DNA of 64,000 bases from DATCYX01 sp963714425 (lineage in GTDB: Bacteria > Chloroflexota > Anaerolineae > Anaerolineales > UBA4823). Position 1 is the first letter of the stretch. Each line of letters begins with the position of its first letter. Where the stretch lies: positions 186,001 to 250,000 of the forward strand of contig CAVQOI010000001.1 of NCBI GenBank assembly GCA_963714425.1. The letters are read 5' to 3'. The notes below the pieces were generated by a model, which saw only the letters and a list, made by a program, of their open reading frames with translations, did no database searches and was not told the DNA's origin. Positions 16,853 through 24,957 of this stretch are shown piece after piece. Both the position numbers and the translations under genes were made by a program.

Positions 16853-18073
16853 TTACACCAGCCCTACAGCCAGCAAGGGAACAGGCGTGAACACTAACAA
16901 AAAAATTACCAGCCCTAAGATAGCAACAGCCCGCCTCGATGGATCCAGGGGGGTAATCTGGTCAAGCGGTTCGGCATGCAGGCGTCCCAGCATAAAGATC
17001 AGAAACGCCCATAGCCACCAGCCATTCCAAACCAGGCCAAGCAGCACCAGTGCGCCGAGAATTAGCGGGAGAAGTGTGTTGGCGCGCTTGCCGACCAGCA
17101 CATACAGCACATGACCACCATCCAGCTGTCCGGCAGGAATCAGGTTTAGGGCAGTGACCAGCAATCCTGCCCATCCCGCCCATGCTACGGGGTGCAGGAA
17201 GACATCCAACCCCCCAAGCGGCAAGGGTTGGCCGGTGAAAAAATAGCGGATCCAGTACAACCACGGGGGCATGCCACCGAAGCTGCCAGGTTCCGGCAGC
17301 AGCTTGCCAAAGATCACAAATTTGCTCAGGAGGTATAAGAGCGAATTGCCCTCAATCTGCAAGAATTGCCCGGGTGGCACCTGAGCAGGGATCGGGCTTA
17401 TTTGCGAGAGCGAAAGCCCGAGCAAAAGCACGGGGATGGCAACTACCAGCCCAGCAATAGGTCCAGCGATGCCGATGTCCAGCAGGATACGCCGGTTCCT
17501 GGGCGGTTCCTTAAGTTGTATAAAGGCTCCCATTGTGCCGAACAGGCTGAGGGGGAATGGGATGAAGTATGGCAAAGTAACATGCGTCTTATGGATCCGG
17601 CCTGCGAAGTAGTGACCAAGTTCGTGGGCCAGCAGGATGGACAGCAGGCTAACTGCAAATGCTGCCCCACCGCCCATGCCCTGAATTAAATATGGGAGCA
17701 GCTCACGCAGCCCCAGGTTTGGCGGTCCATCAAAAGACCCCCCCATGGTGTAGAGAGTCCCGGCGATAAAAACACTGATGATCGTCAGGATGAATAACAC
17801 CACATTGACCCATGTCCTGGATTTTCCCGGCCGGCGGACCCCCTGGGTCAGGAGCACGACATGGCGCTCTCGCTCCTTCCGGAATAGCGGTGTGATCTCC
17901 TGGGGGCGCAAGAGATTGGTGAGCTCATCATAGGCGGCTGCGCTGTCTTCGTTGTAAAGCCTGCCACGATAACGAGCAATATACCCCAGCTTGGGGTCGC
18001 CGGGGGTGAAGTCTTCAATGCGCAGCACGCGGCTGACGATATGCGTCAGAGTGTCAGATTCTTGGGGGTACAT
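16853..18073 (-). CDS. site-2 protease family (M50) membrane metalloprotease
   Basis: 406 aa integral membrane protein. The zinc motif HELGH lies in a hydrophobic helix near residue 150 (LLSILLAHELGHYFAG) and the third ligand motif LNLIPAGQLDGGHVLY near residue 305; the family places the Asp there. About eight hydrophobic segments are visible. The N-terminal ~80 residues are soluble. It most resembles the plant EGY/cyanobacterial type of S2P with an N-terminal domain and no PDZ. Such enzymes cut substrates within the membrane, often anti-sigma factors or lipoprotein signals; the substrate here is unknown. Confidence 0.88.
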   Translation of the reverse strand: MYPQESDTLTHIVSRVLRIEDFTPGDPKLGYIARYRGRLYNEDSAAAYDELTNLLRPQEITPLFRKERERHVVLLTQGVRRPGKSRTWVNVVLFILTIISVFIAGTLYTMGGSFDGPPNLGLRELLPYLIQGMGGGAAFAVSLLSILLAHELGHYFAGRIHKTHVTLPYFIPFPLSLFGTMGAFIQLKEPPRNRRILLDIGIAGPIAGLVVAIPVLLLGLSLSQISPIPAQVPPGQFLQIEGNSLLYLLSKFVIFGKLLPEPGSFGGMPPWLYWIRYFFTGQPLPLGGLDVFLHPVAWAGWAGLLVTALNLIPAGQLDGGHVLYVLVGKRANTLLPLILGALVLLGLVWNGWWLWAFLIFMLGRLHAEPLDQITPLDPSRRAVAILGLVIFLLVFTPVPLLAVGLV

Positions 18074-18098
18074 TTAATACCAGACTAACCAATCAGCT

Positions 18099-18139
18099 AA
18101 AAAAAGGGTGTACTCGAAACCACGAAGATAAGTGAGTAC
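18099..18139 (-). terminator. possible terminator downstream of tRNA-Sec
   Basis: On the minus strand GTACTC (18139-18134) pairs with GAGTAC (18115-18110), followed after ACCC by seven T (18105-18099). The loop is large (18 nt), so confidence is limited. Confidence 0.4.
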
Positions 18140-18192
18140 CAACGAATATTCAAGTTACTCAGGAGTGCTCGATCATGAGCAGTCGCGATAGG

Positions 18193-18286
18193 CGGGAGTG
18201 GATGGGAGTCGAACCCACCGCGGCCCGCAACGCGACCCGCCACCGGTTTTGAAGACCGGGGAGCCCACCGGGACCCAACCACTCCC
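18193..18286 (-). tRNA. selC: tRNA-Sec (anticodon TCA)
   Basis: 94-nt tRNA on the minus strand. It has an 8-bp acceptor stem GGGAGTGG/CCACTCCC, the anticodon loop CTTCAAA with TCA at 18252-18250, a long variable arm, the T loop GGTTCGACTCC and discriminator G. The 8-bp acceptor, UCA anticodon and long extra arm are diagnostic of selenocysteine tRNA. The terminal A of CCA is not encoded (GCCT). A -10 TATAAT lies upstream at 18311-18306. The organism should therefore have selA, selB and selD; none is in this window. Confidence 0.95.
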
Positions 18287-18354
18287 CAGGGCGTCGACCA
18301 TGGCGATTATATCAGACTAGGTGTATAGCTACTATTAACATCCTATCAGAAACC

Positions 18355-18384
18355 TTACCGTTGAATCGTTTTTCGCACTATAAT
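18355..18384 (+). promoter_or_regulatory. promoter of the structured RNA at 18390
   Basis: TTACCG (18355-18360), 18-bp spacer, perfect TATAAT (18379-18384). The predicted start, about 18390, coincides with the 5' strand of the first helix of the RNA. Confidence 0.6.
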
Positions 18385-18387
18385 TAG

Positions 18388-18599
18388 GCGCGGTAGAGGA
18401 GTGGAGAACGTGGATCAGAATCCACAAGACTTGTTACCGCGCAGGGAATGGTGGGAATGTATACCCACAAAGAACAGGTAGTGTTTCTGTGCACATTCAC
18501 AATCACCGAGTTCCTGTAGCTCAATGCATAGGTTAATCGAACTGATCCGAATGCATTTTATGTTGTCTCCCCTGCCCAAGAGGTCCTGGGAGGGGTTTT
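18388..18599 (+). ncRNA. unassigned structured RNA (independent sRNA or 5' leader of the GGDEF gene)
   Basis: About 210 nt with a promoter in front and an intrinsic terminator at its end. Helices visible by eye: GCGCGGTA/TACCGCGC (18388-18395 with 18435-18442) enclosing GTGGAT/ATCCAC (18410-18415, 18420-18425); GTGGG/CCCAC (18451-18455, 18464-18468); AATGCAT/ATGCATT (18523-18529, 18551-18557); then the terminator. No conserved cores of tmRNA, SRP RNA, RNase P, T-box or c-di-GMP riboswitch are seen, and the 5' end pairs locally, unlike the 6S rod. It precedes a diguanylate cyclase gene, so it could be a riboswitch-type attenuator. There is no coding ORF on this strand. Confidence 0.55.
18568..18599 (+). 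terminator. intrinsic terminator of the structured RNA
   Basis: Stem CCCCT-(G bulge)-CCC (18569-18577) with GGG-AGGGG (18588-18595), 10-nt loop, then TTTT. It lies 73 bp upstream of the diguanylate cyclase start. Confidence 0.7.
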
Positions 18600-18671
18600 C
18601 TCCTGATGGAATCTGAAGATGATTGAATGGCAATTAAATATAAGACCTTGGTGGGGATAATCTGAACCGGC

Positions 18672-20876
18672 ATGACATCCAACAACATTCGAGAAGTTCA
18701 AAATGCATCCCGGCGGTTAAAGCGATTGCAATGGCTCTTCTTAATCTTTGGAGTCATCCTGGTGACCGCCTCGGTTTATGTAGACTATTTGCTTGGGGGC
18801 GGTCCAATCAAGCATCTCATCGAGTGGGTTATTGCGGTCATCATTGTCGTGATGTTGATCCTGGTTGCATTTCGTGAAGCTTCCAAGAATAACTCGCTGC
18901 TCAGGCGACAGATATCTGAAAGCCAAACGCAAAGTCTACGCCAGGCTATCCTGTTCCAGTTAAGTACCAAGCTGGCAGCTTCTCACGATGAAACCGAGAT
19001 ATGCCAGCTACTGGTCGAGGAGCTGGGTGCAGCCCTGGATTTTGCTGAATTTGGCGTTTTTCTTATCGACCGGAGTACCTCCAGCAGGATGCGTATCGGC
19101 AGCTCCGAAGACAACGAATTATCGGATACATCGCCAGTTAACCTGGCGGAACGGAATACCCGCCTGGAAATTCCTCTGCGCGCAGGGCAGGAACGTCTGG
19201 GTGGCTTGCTGGTCGATGTAGACCATGCGCGCGGTTTGAGTGAAGCCGAGCATTCACTTTTGGTTTCTGCAGCAAACCTTGCCGTGCTGGCGATCACAAA
19301 TGCGCGGCTCTACCATGAACAGCTCCGCCAGCGCCTTGATGCTGAAGAGCGCGAACTGCAGCTACTCGATCGCGAGCGCTCGCTGAGGTTATTTAATGAG
19401 ATCACCCAGGCTTCTCTTGAGAGCGTGGATAACCCCTCATTATTTCAATCCCTGGCAGATAACTTGGGGAAAACCTTTGATGCTGACGGTGTCCTTATCC
19501 TGATCCTGGACGAGAGCGCGGGTATTCTTCGAGGGGAGGCCGCCTTTGGTCCACTGCGACCCTCAGCCCGCACTCTGAACTATGAACTTGAAAAAATTGT
19601 CCTGGGCAGTACTGTGCTCGATTCCGGGCAGGCATTGGTTGTAGAGGATACGCTCGCCTCAACGAATATTGATCGACAGACGGCTGTCGAGCTGTACAGC
19701 CGCTCCCTGCTGGCACTACCGCTAATTGCAGGAAACCAGAAGTTGGGAATCGCCTTGCTCATCTTCCAGACCGATCACCTGTTCTTGGATCAGGAGGTCC
19801 ACACAGGGGAGCAAGCTGCACGGCAGATGGCGCTTGCCATTGCTAAAGCGCGCGCCCTGGCTGCTGCACAGGACCGCGCCCACCAGCTGGATGCTCTGCA
19901 AAACGCCACAGCCGCGCTGCTGATCACGCTGGACCTCGAGAAACTGTTGGGACAGATTCTGGATGCAGCCATCAGCGCCATCCCAACTGCTCACCGTGGC
20001 TCGGTACACCTTCTCGCCAGAGATACAGGCCAACTGCAGGTACGCGCCGTTCAAGGGTACACGGATGCGCGCATCCGTGCTTTCAACCGAGCTGGTGCAG
20101 ATAGCCATACAGCTCGCTCTGTGGGTGAACGCAAACCGCTCTTGGTGCACGCAGCCCTGGCAGAGCAGATCTTCGGAAGAGGGCAAGCCACCCAGGAAGT
20201 GCGCGAGGTGGTTTCAGCCATCATCGCCCCACTGTTGCTGGGTGATGTGCCCTTGGGAGCAATCTCGCTCGAGTCATATCGCCCGTATGTTTTCACAGAG
20301 GCAGACTTAAACCTTTTAGTGAGTTTCGCCGCCACCGCGACCACCGCAATCCAGAATGCACAGCTGCATGCTGAGGTGCAGAAACAGGCGATTACAGATA
20401 CACTCACTGGCTTGTATAACAGGCGGGGATTTTCGGAGCTGGGCCGCCGCGAGGTGGAACGTGCCCTGCGTTTTGGCAGGCCGTTGACCGCATTGATGCT
20501 GGATATCGATCACTTTAAGAACGTGAACGATGAGTATGGTCACCTGGTGGGCGACAATGTCCTTATTGGTCTATCGACTCGCTTCTTGCAGGAGTTGCGC
20601 CAGATCGACCTGCTGGGGCGCTATGGCGGTGATGAGTTTGTCGCTCTGCTGCCTGAGACTGATCTCCATAACGCCGTCAGTGTTGCCGAGCGGCTGCGCA
20701 AGGAGATTGCGTCTATTAACTTGACATCCCCAGCACTACCAGTAAAGATCACGATGAGCGGCGGAGTTGCTACGCTTGGATCTGACTGCAAGGATCTGAC
20801 CAGCCTGGTACAGAAGGCTGACCAGGCGCTTTACGAAGCAAAAGCGGCGGGAAGAAATCGGGTGGTAAGTTTATAA
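18672..20876 (+). CDS. membrane diguanylate cyclase with GAF domains
   Basis: 734 aa. Two N-terminal TM helices (about 18-40 and 50-68), then GAF-type sensor domains at roughly 95-215, 250-395 and 420-560, and a C-terminal GGDEF domain from TDTLTGLYNRRGF near 576. The active-site motif is intact (LLGRYGGDEFVALLPETD), and an inhibitory I-site RxxD (RQID) lies five residues before GGDEF, so it should make c-di-GMP with product feedback. The signal sensed by the GAF domains is unknown. It sits downstream of a terminated structured RNA that could control it, and is convergent with the next gene. Confidence 0.93.
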   Translation: MTSNNIREVQNASRRLKRLQWLFLIFGVILVTASVYVDYLLGGGPIKHLIEWVIAVIIVVMLILVAFREASKNNSLLRRQISESQTQSLRQAILFQLSTKLAASHDETEICQLLVEELGAALDFAEFGVFLIDRSTSSRMRIGSSEDNELSDTSPVNLAERNTRLEIPLRAGQERLGGLLVDVDHARGLSEAEHSLLVSAANLAVLAITNARLYHEQLRQRLDAEERELQLLDRERSLRLFNEITQASLESVDNPSLFQSLADNLGKTFDADGVLILILDESAGILRGEAAFGPLRPSARTLNYELEKIVLGSTVLDSGQALVVEDTLASTNIDRQTAVELYSRSLLALPLIAGNQKLGIALLIFQTDHLFLDQEVHTGEQAARQMALAIAKARALAAAQDRAHQLDALQNATAALLITLDLEKLLGQILDAAISAIPTAHRGSVHLLARDTGQLQVRAVQGYTDARIRAFNRAGADSHTARSVGERKPLLVHAALAEQIFGRGQATQEVREVVSAIIAPLLLGDVPLGAISLESYRPYVFTEADLNLLVSFAATATTAIQNAQLHAEVQKQAITDTLTGLYNRRGFSELGRREVERALRFGRPLTALMLDIDHFKNVNDEYGHLVGDNVLIGLSTRFLQELRQIDLLGRYGGDEFVALLPETDLHNAVSVAERLRKEIASINLTSPALPVKITMSGGVATLGSDCKDLTSLVQKADQALYEAKAAGRNRVVSL

Positions 20877-20898
20877 CGACGAGAATCATAAACGAAAG

Positions 20899-21540
20899 CT
20901 AAGTTTTTGGCTTATACAACCCGGCATGGTTGACATTCAACATTCCGGCCTTGTAGCTTAGCTGGTCCACAGGCTGTAAACCAACCGCCAACTCAGGGGT
21001 TAGCAGAGGGATACGGCGCAGGCCGAGTAAGCGTTTTTCAATGACATCGGCGGTTTCCTGGCGCCACTCCCAGTCCATCCGGTCGAAACCCTCCAGGTTG
21101 AGTGGGCGTGTATAAGTACGCATCGTGCGCAAGCCATTGACATTGAAGAAATCGTTAAAGTAAGACATGACCAGCTCGCGCAGGTCTCGGTAGACCGGTT
21201 CCCGGTAGCGCAATCCTACGAAGTTGGATTTGGCGATGGCACCGAACCTCCCGCCTCGCTTGAAGATCGCCAGCACATGGTCGTCATCAGCACCTGGGTC
21301 AGGGAACATGTCCACCAGGAGTGGGTGGTCGCCAAGCCGGCGGAGAGCTGCAGCGGCGAAAAGTGCGCCATCCAAGCAGTGTGCTTGCCGGTCGTGCAGC
21401 ACTTCCAGAGGGCTGCGATTGCGATCCTCGGCGGAGTATGGGATGCTATCCAGGAATTCTTGTATCTTTGCGGGGTGATTGAGAGAGCGTAGAAGGATTG
21501 TCTGTTCGGGGGTGAGCTGGGTTTCAAGGCTGTCGGGCAT
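20899..21540 (-). CDS. transglutaminase-like conserved protein
   Basis: 213 aa, soluble. The segment RQAHCLDGALFAAAALRRLG, followed by a strand and DDDHVLAIFKRGGRFGAI, has the order Cys-on-helix then His then acidic residue of the transglutaminase-like fold. This is a fold guess from pattern only. The rest is conserved-looking with no other known motif. It could be a peptidase-like or inactive member. Its stop is 22 bp from the diguanylate cyclase stop (convergent). Confidence 0.55.
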   Translation of the reverse strand: MPDSLETQLTPEQTILLRSLNHPAKIQEFLDSIPYSAEDRNRSPLEVLHDRQAHCLDGALFAAAALRRLGDHPLLVDMFPDPGADDDHVLAIFKRGGRFGAIAKSNFVGLRYREPVYRDLRELVMSYFNDFFNVNGLRTMRTYTRPLNLEGFDRMDWEWRQETADVIEKRLLGLRRIPLLTPELAVGLQPVDQLSYKAGMLNVNHAGLYKPKT

Positions 21541-21594
21541 GGTAAGTATTGCTCCAATCTTATATTTGCTGAGTTGGTTAGATCGTAACCCTAG

Positions 21595-21764
21595 GGAATG
21601 GCTCGGAATTTGAGCCCATTGTGGGCTATATCATGTGGGTTTGAATTAACTACGACACCCTGTACGCACTGCTTATCCTGAGCGATTCAATCCACAGGAA
21701 CTGCCATGCAGTCGGAAATCGTAGGTCAGACAGCTGGTAAGTGACCCGACCAGCGTTTTTTTAT
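21595..21764 (+). ncRNA. possible structured RNA ending in a terminator
   Basis: The 300-bp gap 21541-21841 contains no ORF of interest but has ordered helices on the plus strand: ATGGC/GCCAT (21598-21602, 21703-21707), AGCCCA-TTG-TGGGCT just inside, and TGTGG..TTGAAT with ATTCAA..CCACA (21634-21646, 21685-21696). It ends in an intrinsic terminator at 21733-21762. Both flanking genes are on the minus strand, so a plus-strand terminator here has no coding gene to serve. No convincing promoter seen. It could be a 6S-like rod; unassigned. Confidence 0.4.
21733..21762 (+). terminator. intrinsic terminator, plus strand
   Basis: Stem GCTGGT (21733-21738) with ACCAGC (21749-21754), 10-nt loop, then G and seven T (21756-21762). 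Confidence 0.65.
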
Positions 21765-21841
21765 CATACTTGTTAACCCACGAATGATCAAGTCAACTGC
21801 AAAGGGATTATTTTTGTTTCAAATGGATGTTGTTCACCAAT

Positions 21842-22597
21842 TTACAATTCTAGCATCTCGCCGAGCGCATCCAGCAGACAGTCGACATCGTCAGGTGTGT
21901 TGTATGCCTGCATAGAAATCCGCAGCAGAGGCTTCCCATTCCAATCAAAGCAGGGGACCTCGATTCTGTATTTCTCGAATAACTTCTCCTTAAACGCTGG
22001 CAAATCGGGTATCGGCGGTAGGGATACAGAGCCCATCTGGTGAAAGTAGCCAGCACCGCTGGGGTAAAGTGGCTCAAGGCCAGTTAGTTCGACGCAGCGT
22101 GCCATGGCAGACTCGAGCATAGCATGGCATCCCTGGCTCACATCTGGCCAGCCGTGCTCCTTCATGAAACGGATAGCCGCAGGGACTGCCAGCGCCGCCG
22201 ATGGGTCATGCGTCCCCAACCACTGCAAGACGTCGATGAAGGGGGATCCCGTGCTGAAGGATTGCTCAGGTTTCCAGCCCCAACTGACCACCAGTGGCTC
22301 AACCAGATCTTGGACGTCCGGATGGGCATACAGGAAGGCTGAGCCCTTAGGCGCCATCATCCATTTATGGCAGTTGCCTGTATAAAAATCTGCTCCAATT
22401 GCAGCCAGGTCCACCGGGATGTGACCTGGAGCGTGTGCCCCATCGATGAAAGACAGGATTTCAGCATCCCGGGCACGCTGGCACAGCGCCTGGACAGGCA
22501 GAGTCAGTGCGGTTGGTGAGGTGATGTGGCTGGTGAATACTAGGCGAGTGCGCGGCGTCACCCCTTGCCAGAGTTCCTCGAGGATGTGATCAGGACT
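21842..22597 (-). CDS. class V aminotransferase (isopenicillin-N-epimerase-like), C-terminal part after a frameshift
   Basis: PLP-dependent enzyme of the class V aminotransferase/isopenicillin-N epimerase group. In frame it reads SPDHILEELWQGVTPRTRLV, then FTSHITSPTALTLPV, SFIDGAHAPGHIPVDL with the PLP-contacting Asp-x-x-His, and GNCHKWMMAPKGSAFLY with the Schiff-base Lys. The first in-frame start is the GTG at 22561. The N-terminal part is in another frame (22590-23000). Removing one base near 22599 gives a normal 385-aa enzyme. Substrate unknown. Confidence 0.85.
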   Translation of the reverse strand, partial: SPDHILEELWQGVTPRTRLVFTSHITSPTALTLPVQALCQRARDAEILSFIDGAHAPGHIPVDLAAIGADFYTGNCHKWMMAPKGSAFLYAHPDVQDLVEPLVVSWGWKPEQSFSTGSPFIDVLQWLGTHDPSAALAVPAAIRFMKEHGWPDVSQGCHAMLESAMARCVELTGLEPLYPSGAGYFHQMGSVSLPPIPDLPAFKEKLFEKYRIEVPCFDWNGKPLLRISMQAYNTPDDVDCLLDALGEMLEL

Positions 22598-23000
22598 GAC
22601 GTACCGGCATGCTCACATGCTGGCGCACGTAGCGGGCACCACGTCGGGCGCAAAGGAATTCCCAGGTTCGGTCGCAGGCGCCGTACTCGTGGTCGCTCGA
22701 CAGGACTTCATCCCCAGGTTTTAGACGTAATGAGCGGGCAATCACATTCACGCCGAAAGTGGCGTTGGGGATGAACACCAGGTCGCTGGGTGGGGCGTTG
22801 AGATAAACGCCCAGCTCAGCGCGGGCTGATTCCAGCAGGACGGGCAACTCCCTCGCCAGGAACTTCACCGGCTGGCGCTCTAAGCGCCGCTGCCATGCCT
22901 GATACTCTTCAAAGACCGGACGAGGTGTGGCGCCAAAGGAGCCGTGATTGAGGAAGACCACATCGCGGTCGAGCAGGAACAGGTCGCGAAAGATGCGCAT
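22590..23000 (-). CDS. class V aminotransferase, N-terminal part before a frameshift
   Basis: Start of the same enzyme: MRIFRDLFLLDRDVVFLNHG, SFGATPRPVFEEYQAWQRR, then LVFIPNATFGVNVIARSL, the cofactor-phosphate region. After HVSMPV the frame shifts and stops at TGA 22592-22590. That TGA is a frameshift product and not a selenocysteine codon, because the family sequence resumes in a different frame just before it. Confidence 0.82.
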   Translation of the reverse strand: MRIFRDLFLLDRDVVFLNHGSFGATPRPVFEEYQAWQRRLERQPVKFLARELPVLLESARAELGVYLNAPPSDLVFIPNATFGVNVIARSLRLKPGDEVLSSDHEYGACDRTWEFLCARRGARYVRQHVSMPVRQS

Positions 23001-23156
23001 AGGCTAATATTAACACGAATAATACGAACTACAAAATTGCGGGCGTCATGCGCCCACAATCTCGATTTTTCATCTCCCATCATGCTAGAAAGAATTGAGA
23101 ATATACCGACCAAAAGGAGACTAAGAATGGTTGTCTGGGGACAATCTTCGCAACGT

Positions 23157-23552
23157 CTACCTGCACCACCACTTCCAGCGGACGCGTGCAGAGTTCAACT
23201 TTATCTCACCTGTCTTGATGCCACAGGCGTTCCGAATCGTGTAGGTGTAAAAACCTTCGAGAATTTCTATGCGCGTCGTTCCAGGCTGAACGGTGTAGCG
23301 ATACACGCTCTTGCCTTTCAATTCCAGGTTGGTCGTATACCCGGTATCATTCTGGATGAAGACTTTTGCCAGCTTGCAGCGGATCGTGATGAGTTTTTAA
23401 TGATTGGATCTAACTTCGATCTTTTTTGTTAGTGTTGTGCCACATGCCTCATATCTGATCCCTGATCGTGAGAACAGGGTGGTTTCACCCCGCGCATTAA
23501 TCTTGGGTGAAATGTTTGATGAGAAGACCGGCAGGTTGTCCTTGCCCGCCGG
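23157..23552 (-). pseudogene. remnant of a secreted beta-rich protein with in-frame stop
   Basis: 132 sense-looking codons on the minus strand between TGA (23555) and TAG (23157), interrupted by TAA at 23399-23397 and without a Met start. Upstream half reads INARGETTLFSRSGIRYEAC then GTTLTKKIEVRS; downstream half KLITIRCKLAKVFIQNDTGY, LELKGKSVYRYTVQPGTTRI and EGFYTYTIRNACGIKTGEI, ending RVRWKWWCR. The two halves resemble each other (YEACGTTLTKKIE, IRNACGIKTGEIK), suggesting repeated domains. No family recognised. It lies in the decayed island near tRNA-Asn. Confidence 0.5.
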
Positions 23553-23601
23553 TCACTGGCTTTGCACCCAGGTCTCGATCCTGGAGCTTGGAGGTTAGAG
23601 T

Positions 23602-23949
23602 TCAATTACGGTTCTTTTTCTGCTCCTGTTGGCGTTGTATCCGTTTCTGATCCTGCTCCTGCTCCAGCTTTTTTCCCTCTTCTTGTTGCAATTTCTGTTT
23701 TTGTGCTTGTTGTCGTTCTAACTCTTTCCGCTGCTCTCGCCCCACTTTTCGATCATATTCCTGCTGTTGCTCCAGTTTTTTCTGTTCTTCTCGCTGTATT
23801 TTGCGATCCCGTTCCTGCTGTCGCTCCAGCTCCTGCCGTTGCTTTTGTTGCAGCTTGCGATCCTGTTCCTGTTGCCGTTCCAATTGTTGCTGCTCTCGCT
23901 TCTGTTGCTCCAGTTTCTCGCCGTTATTCGTGGGTTTTTCGTGTGTCAT
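23602..23949 (-). CDS. Gln/Lys/Glu-rich coiled-coil protein with 18-residue repeats
   Basis: 115 aa, almost only Gln, Glu, Lys and Arg, with five tandem 18-residue units such as ELERQQERDRKIQREEQK and KLEQQQEYDRKVGREQRK. A repeat of 18 equals five helical turns, so a long single helix or coiled coil is expected. The ATG at 23949 is chosen because AAGGA lies at good spacing; 23970 is an alternative. There are no TM helices or signal. The opposite strand also has open frames because of the repeat composition, but only this frame has an RBS and a periodic protein pattern. Function unknown. Confidence 0.6.
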   Translation of the reverse strand: MTHEKPTNNGEKLEQQKREQQQLERQQEQDRKLQQKQRQELERQQERDRKIQREEQKKLEQQQEYDRKVGREQRKELERQQAQKQKLQQEEGKKLEQEQDQKRIQRQQEQKKNRN

Positions 23950-24076
23950 CTTATTTTCCTTCATGAGCACATGGCGGGTCTACATTCAGCGCACGCTCCG
24001 ATCAGCTGTTGCGGGCCCAAGCTTCTATCTTTAAGCCGCTTCTATTGTAATCCATGCACGCTGTTATGGTCTACAT

Positions 24077-24442
24077 TTGATGCTCCTATGGATTGCAAGG
24101 AGAAATCTTAAAGAGTGGTTACAAAGGGTTGGGCTGCCGTATCATTCCCCTCTTAAATTCAGGCATGGTCACATTCAATACGGGATGGCTCGTGCAAAGA
24201 CAATAGCTGATTTCAAGGCCGTAAGTTTGAACGTGATGCATTCAAGTATGGACATAACCGATGAAATTTATAGCCAATTGGGGGATATCGAAGTACAAAA
24301 CCGGATTAGCTCAATCAGCAAAGATAAGATAATAACGAGGACCAACCCTGTCCAGGTAGATACCTTTATACTATTTCAAGAGTTTTTAGCATGGCGGGAA
24401 AGTAGCGATCGTTTTATATCTCAGCAAGATGGCTTGCCTTAG
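24077..24442 (+). pseudogene. tyrosine recombinase (integrase) C-terminal remnant
   Basis: The 121-codon frame carries the second half of a phage-type integrase catalytic domain: GLPYHSPLKFRHGHIQYGMA (His-x-x-Arg box) and LNVMHSSMDITDEIYSQLGD (His and the nucleophilic Tyr). The N-terminal DNA-binding region and first catalytic Arg are missing, and the TTG start is not credible. A site-specific recombinase remnant pointing at tRNA-Asn (25137-25210) fits a decayed island. Confidence 0.75.
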
Positions 24443-24957
24443 CTAACACCAATACTTAAACTCCCGTCTTTTCTTACCCAAATACCAATTCTTGAGTTCG
24501 TAAAAGTATTACCTATCATGGCTACACCACCTATTTCTAGAGCTTTTTCCTTCTCGCCAAAAAATAGTCTAGGCATTAACTTATCCGTACACTTAACAAA
24601 TGCACCATCTGGTGTAAATAATTCAGCTTTAGCTCGTAATGCAGCAGACCCAAGCCGAAGGATTTCAAATAAAACTTGCCCGTTAAGTTCACATACTGTC
24701 ATATTTTTTGGATATTTAAGAGTAAGTCCAGCCTTTTGGCCATCCTTTGTGGTATATAGACGGGAACCAACTGCTTTTGCCAAGTAGGTTCCATCTGGAT
24801 GGTAAATAGGAATTTGCGTTGTAAATCCTGCTGGTTCCACCTTTATTACTTCAACCAATGGGAGTTCTTCGTATTGAAGAATTACGGGTACATTGACGAA
24901 AGTATTCGTAGCCATAGTGACACGGGGTGATTGAAAAAACAAGAGAGCGTTTTCCAT
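24439..24957 (-). CDS. hypothetical protein, orphan in the decayed island
   Basis: 172 aa. The ATG at 24957 has AAAGGAG at good spacing, so it is preferred over 25017. The sequence is beta-rich with repeated short motifs (IPIYHPDGTYLAKAVGSR, AELFTPDGAFVKCTDK, RIGIWVRKDGSLSIGVS) reminiscent of DUF-type tubby-like or LURP-like beta barrels. I do not recognise a family. No signal peptide. Codon use is AT-richer than the neighbours (TTA, AAT, ACA), which suggests acquisition by transfer. It overlaps the last bases of the integrase remnant, tail to tail. Confidence 0.65.
   Translation of the reverse strand: MENALLFFQSPRVTMATNTFVNVPVILQYEELPLVEVIKVEPAGFTTQIPIYHPDGTYLAKAVGSRLYTTKDGQKAGLTLKYPKNMTVCELNGQVLFEILRLGSAALRAKAELFTPDGAFVKCTDKLMPRLFFGEKEKALEIGGVAMIGNTFTNSRIGIWVRKDGSLSIGVS

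Noticed and set aside
18415..18633. 72-codon minus-strand ORF
   Set aside because: It covers the structured RNA and its terminator; the product has no family features.
22590..22592. TGA as a selenocysteine codon in the aminotransferase (because tRNA-Sec is present)
   Set aside because: The family sequence resumes in a different frame upstream of the TGA, so the cause is a one-base frameshift.
22944..23432. 162-codon plus-strand ORF
   Set aside because: It runs across the start of the aminotransferase and the remnant on the other strand; its translation has no recognisable domain.
23562..23966. Plus-strand open frame opposite the coiled-coil gene
   Set aside because: Ala/Val/Pro/Leu-rich translation follows from the repeat composition of the other strand; no RBS. 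The minus frame has an RBS and an 18-residue period.
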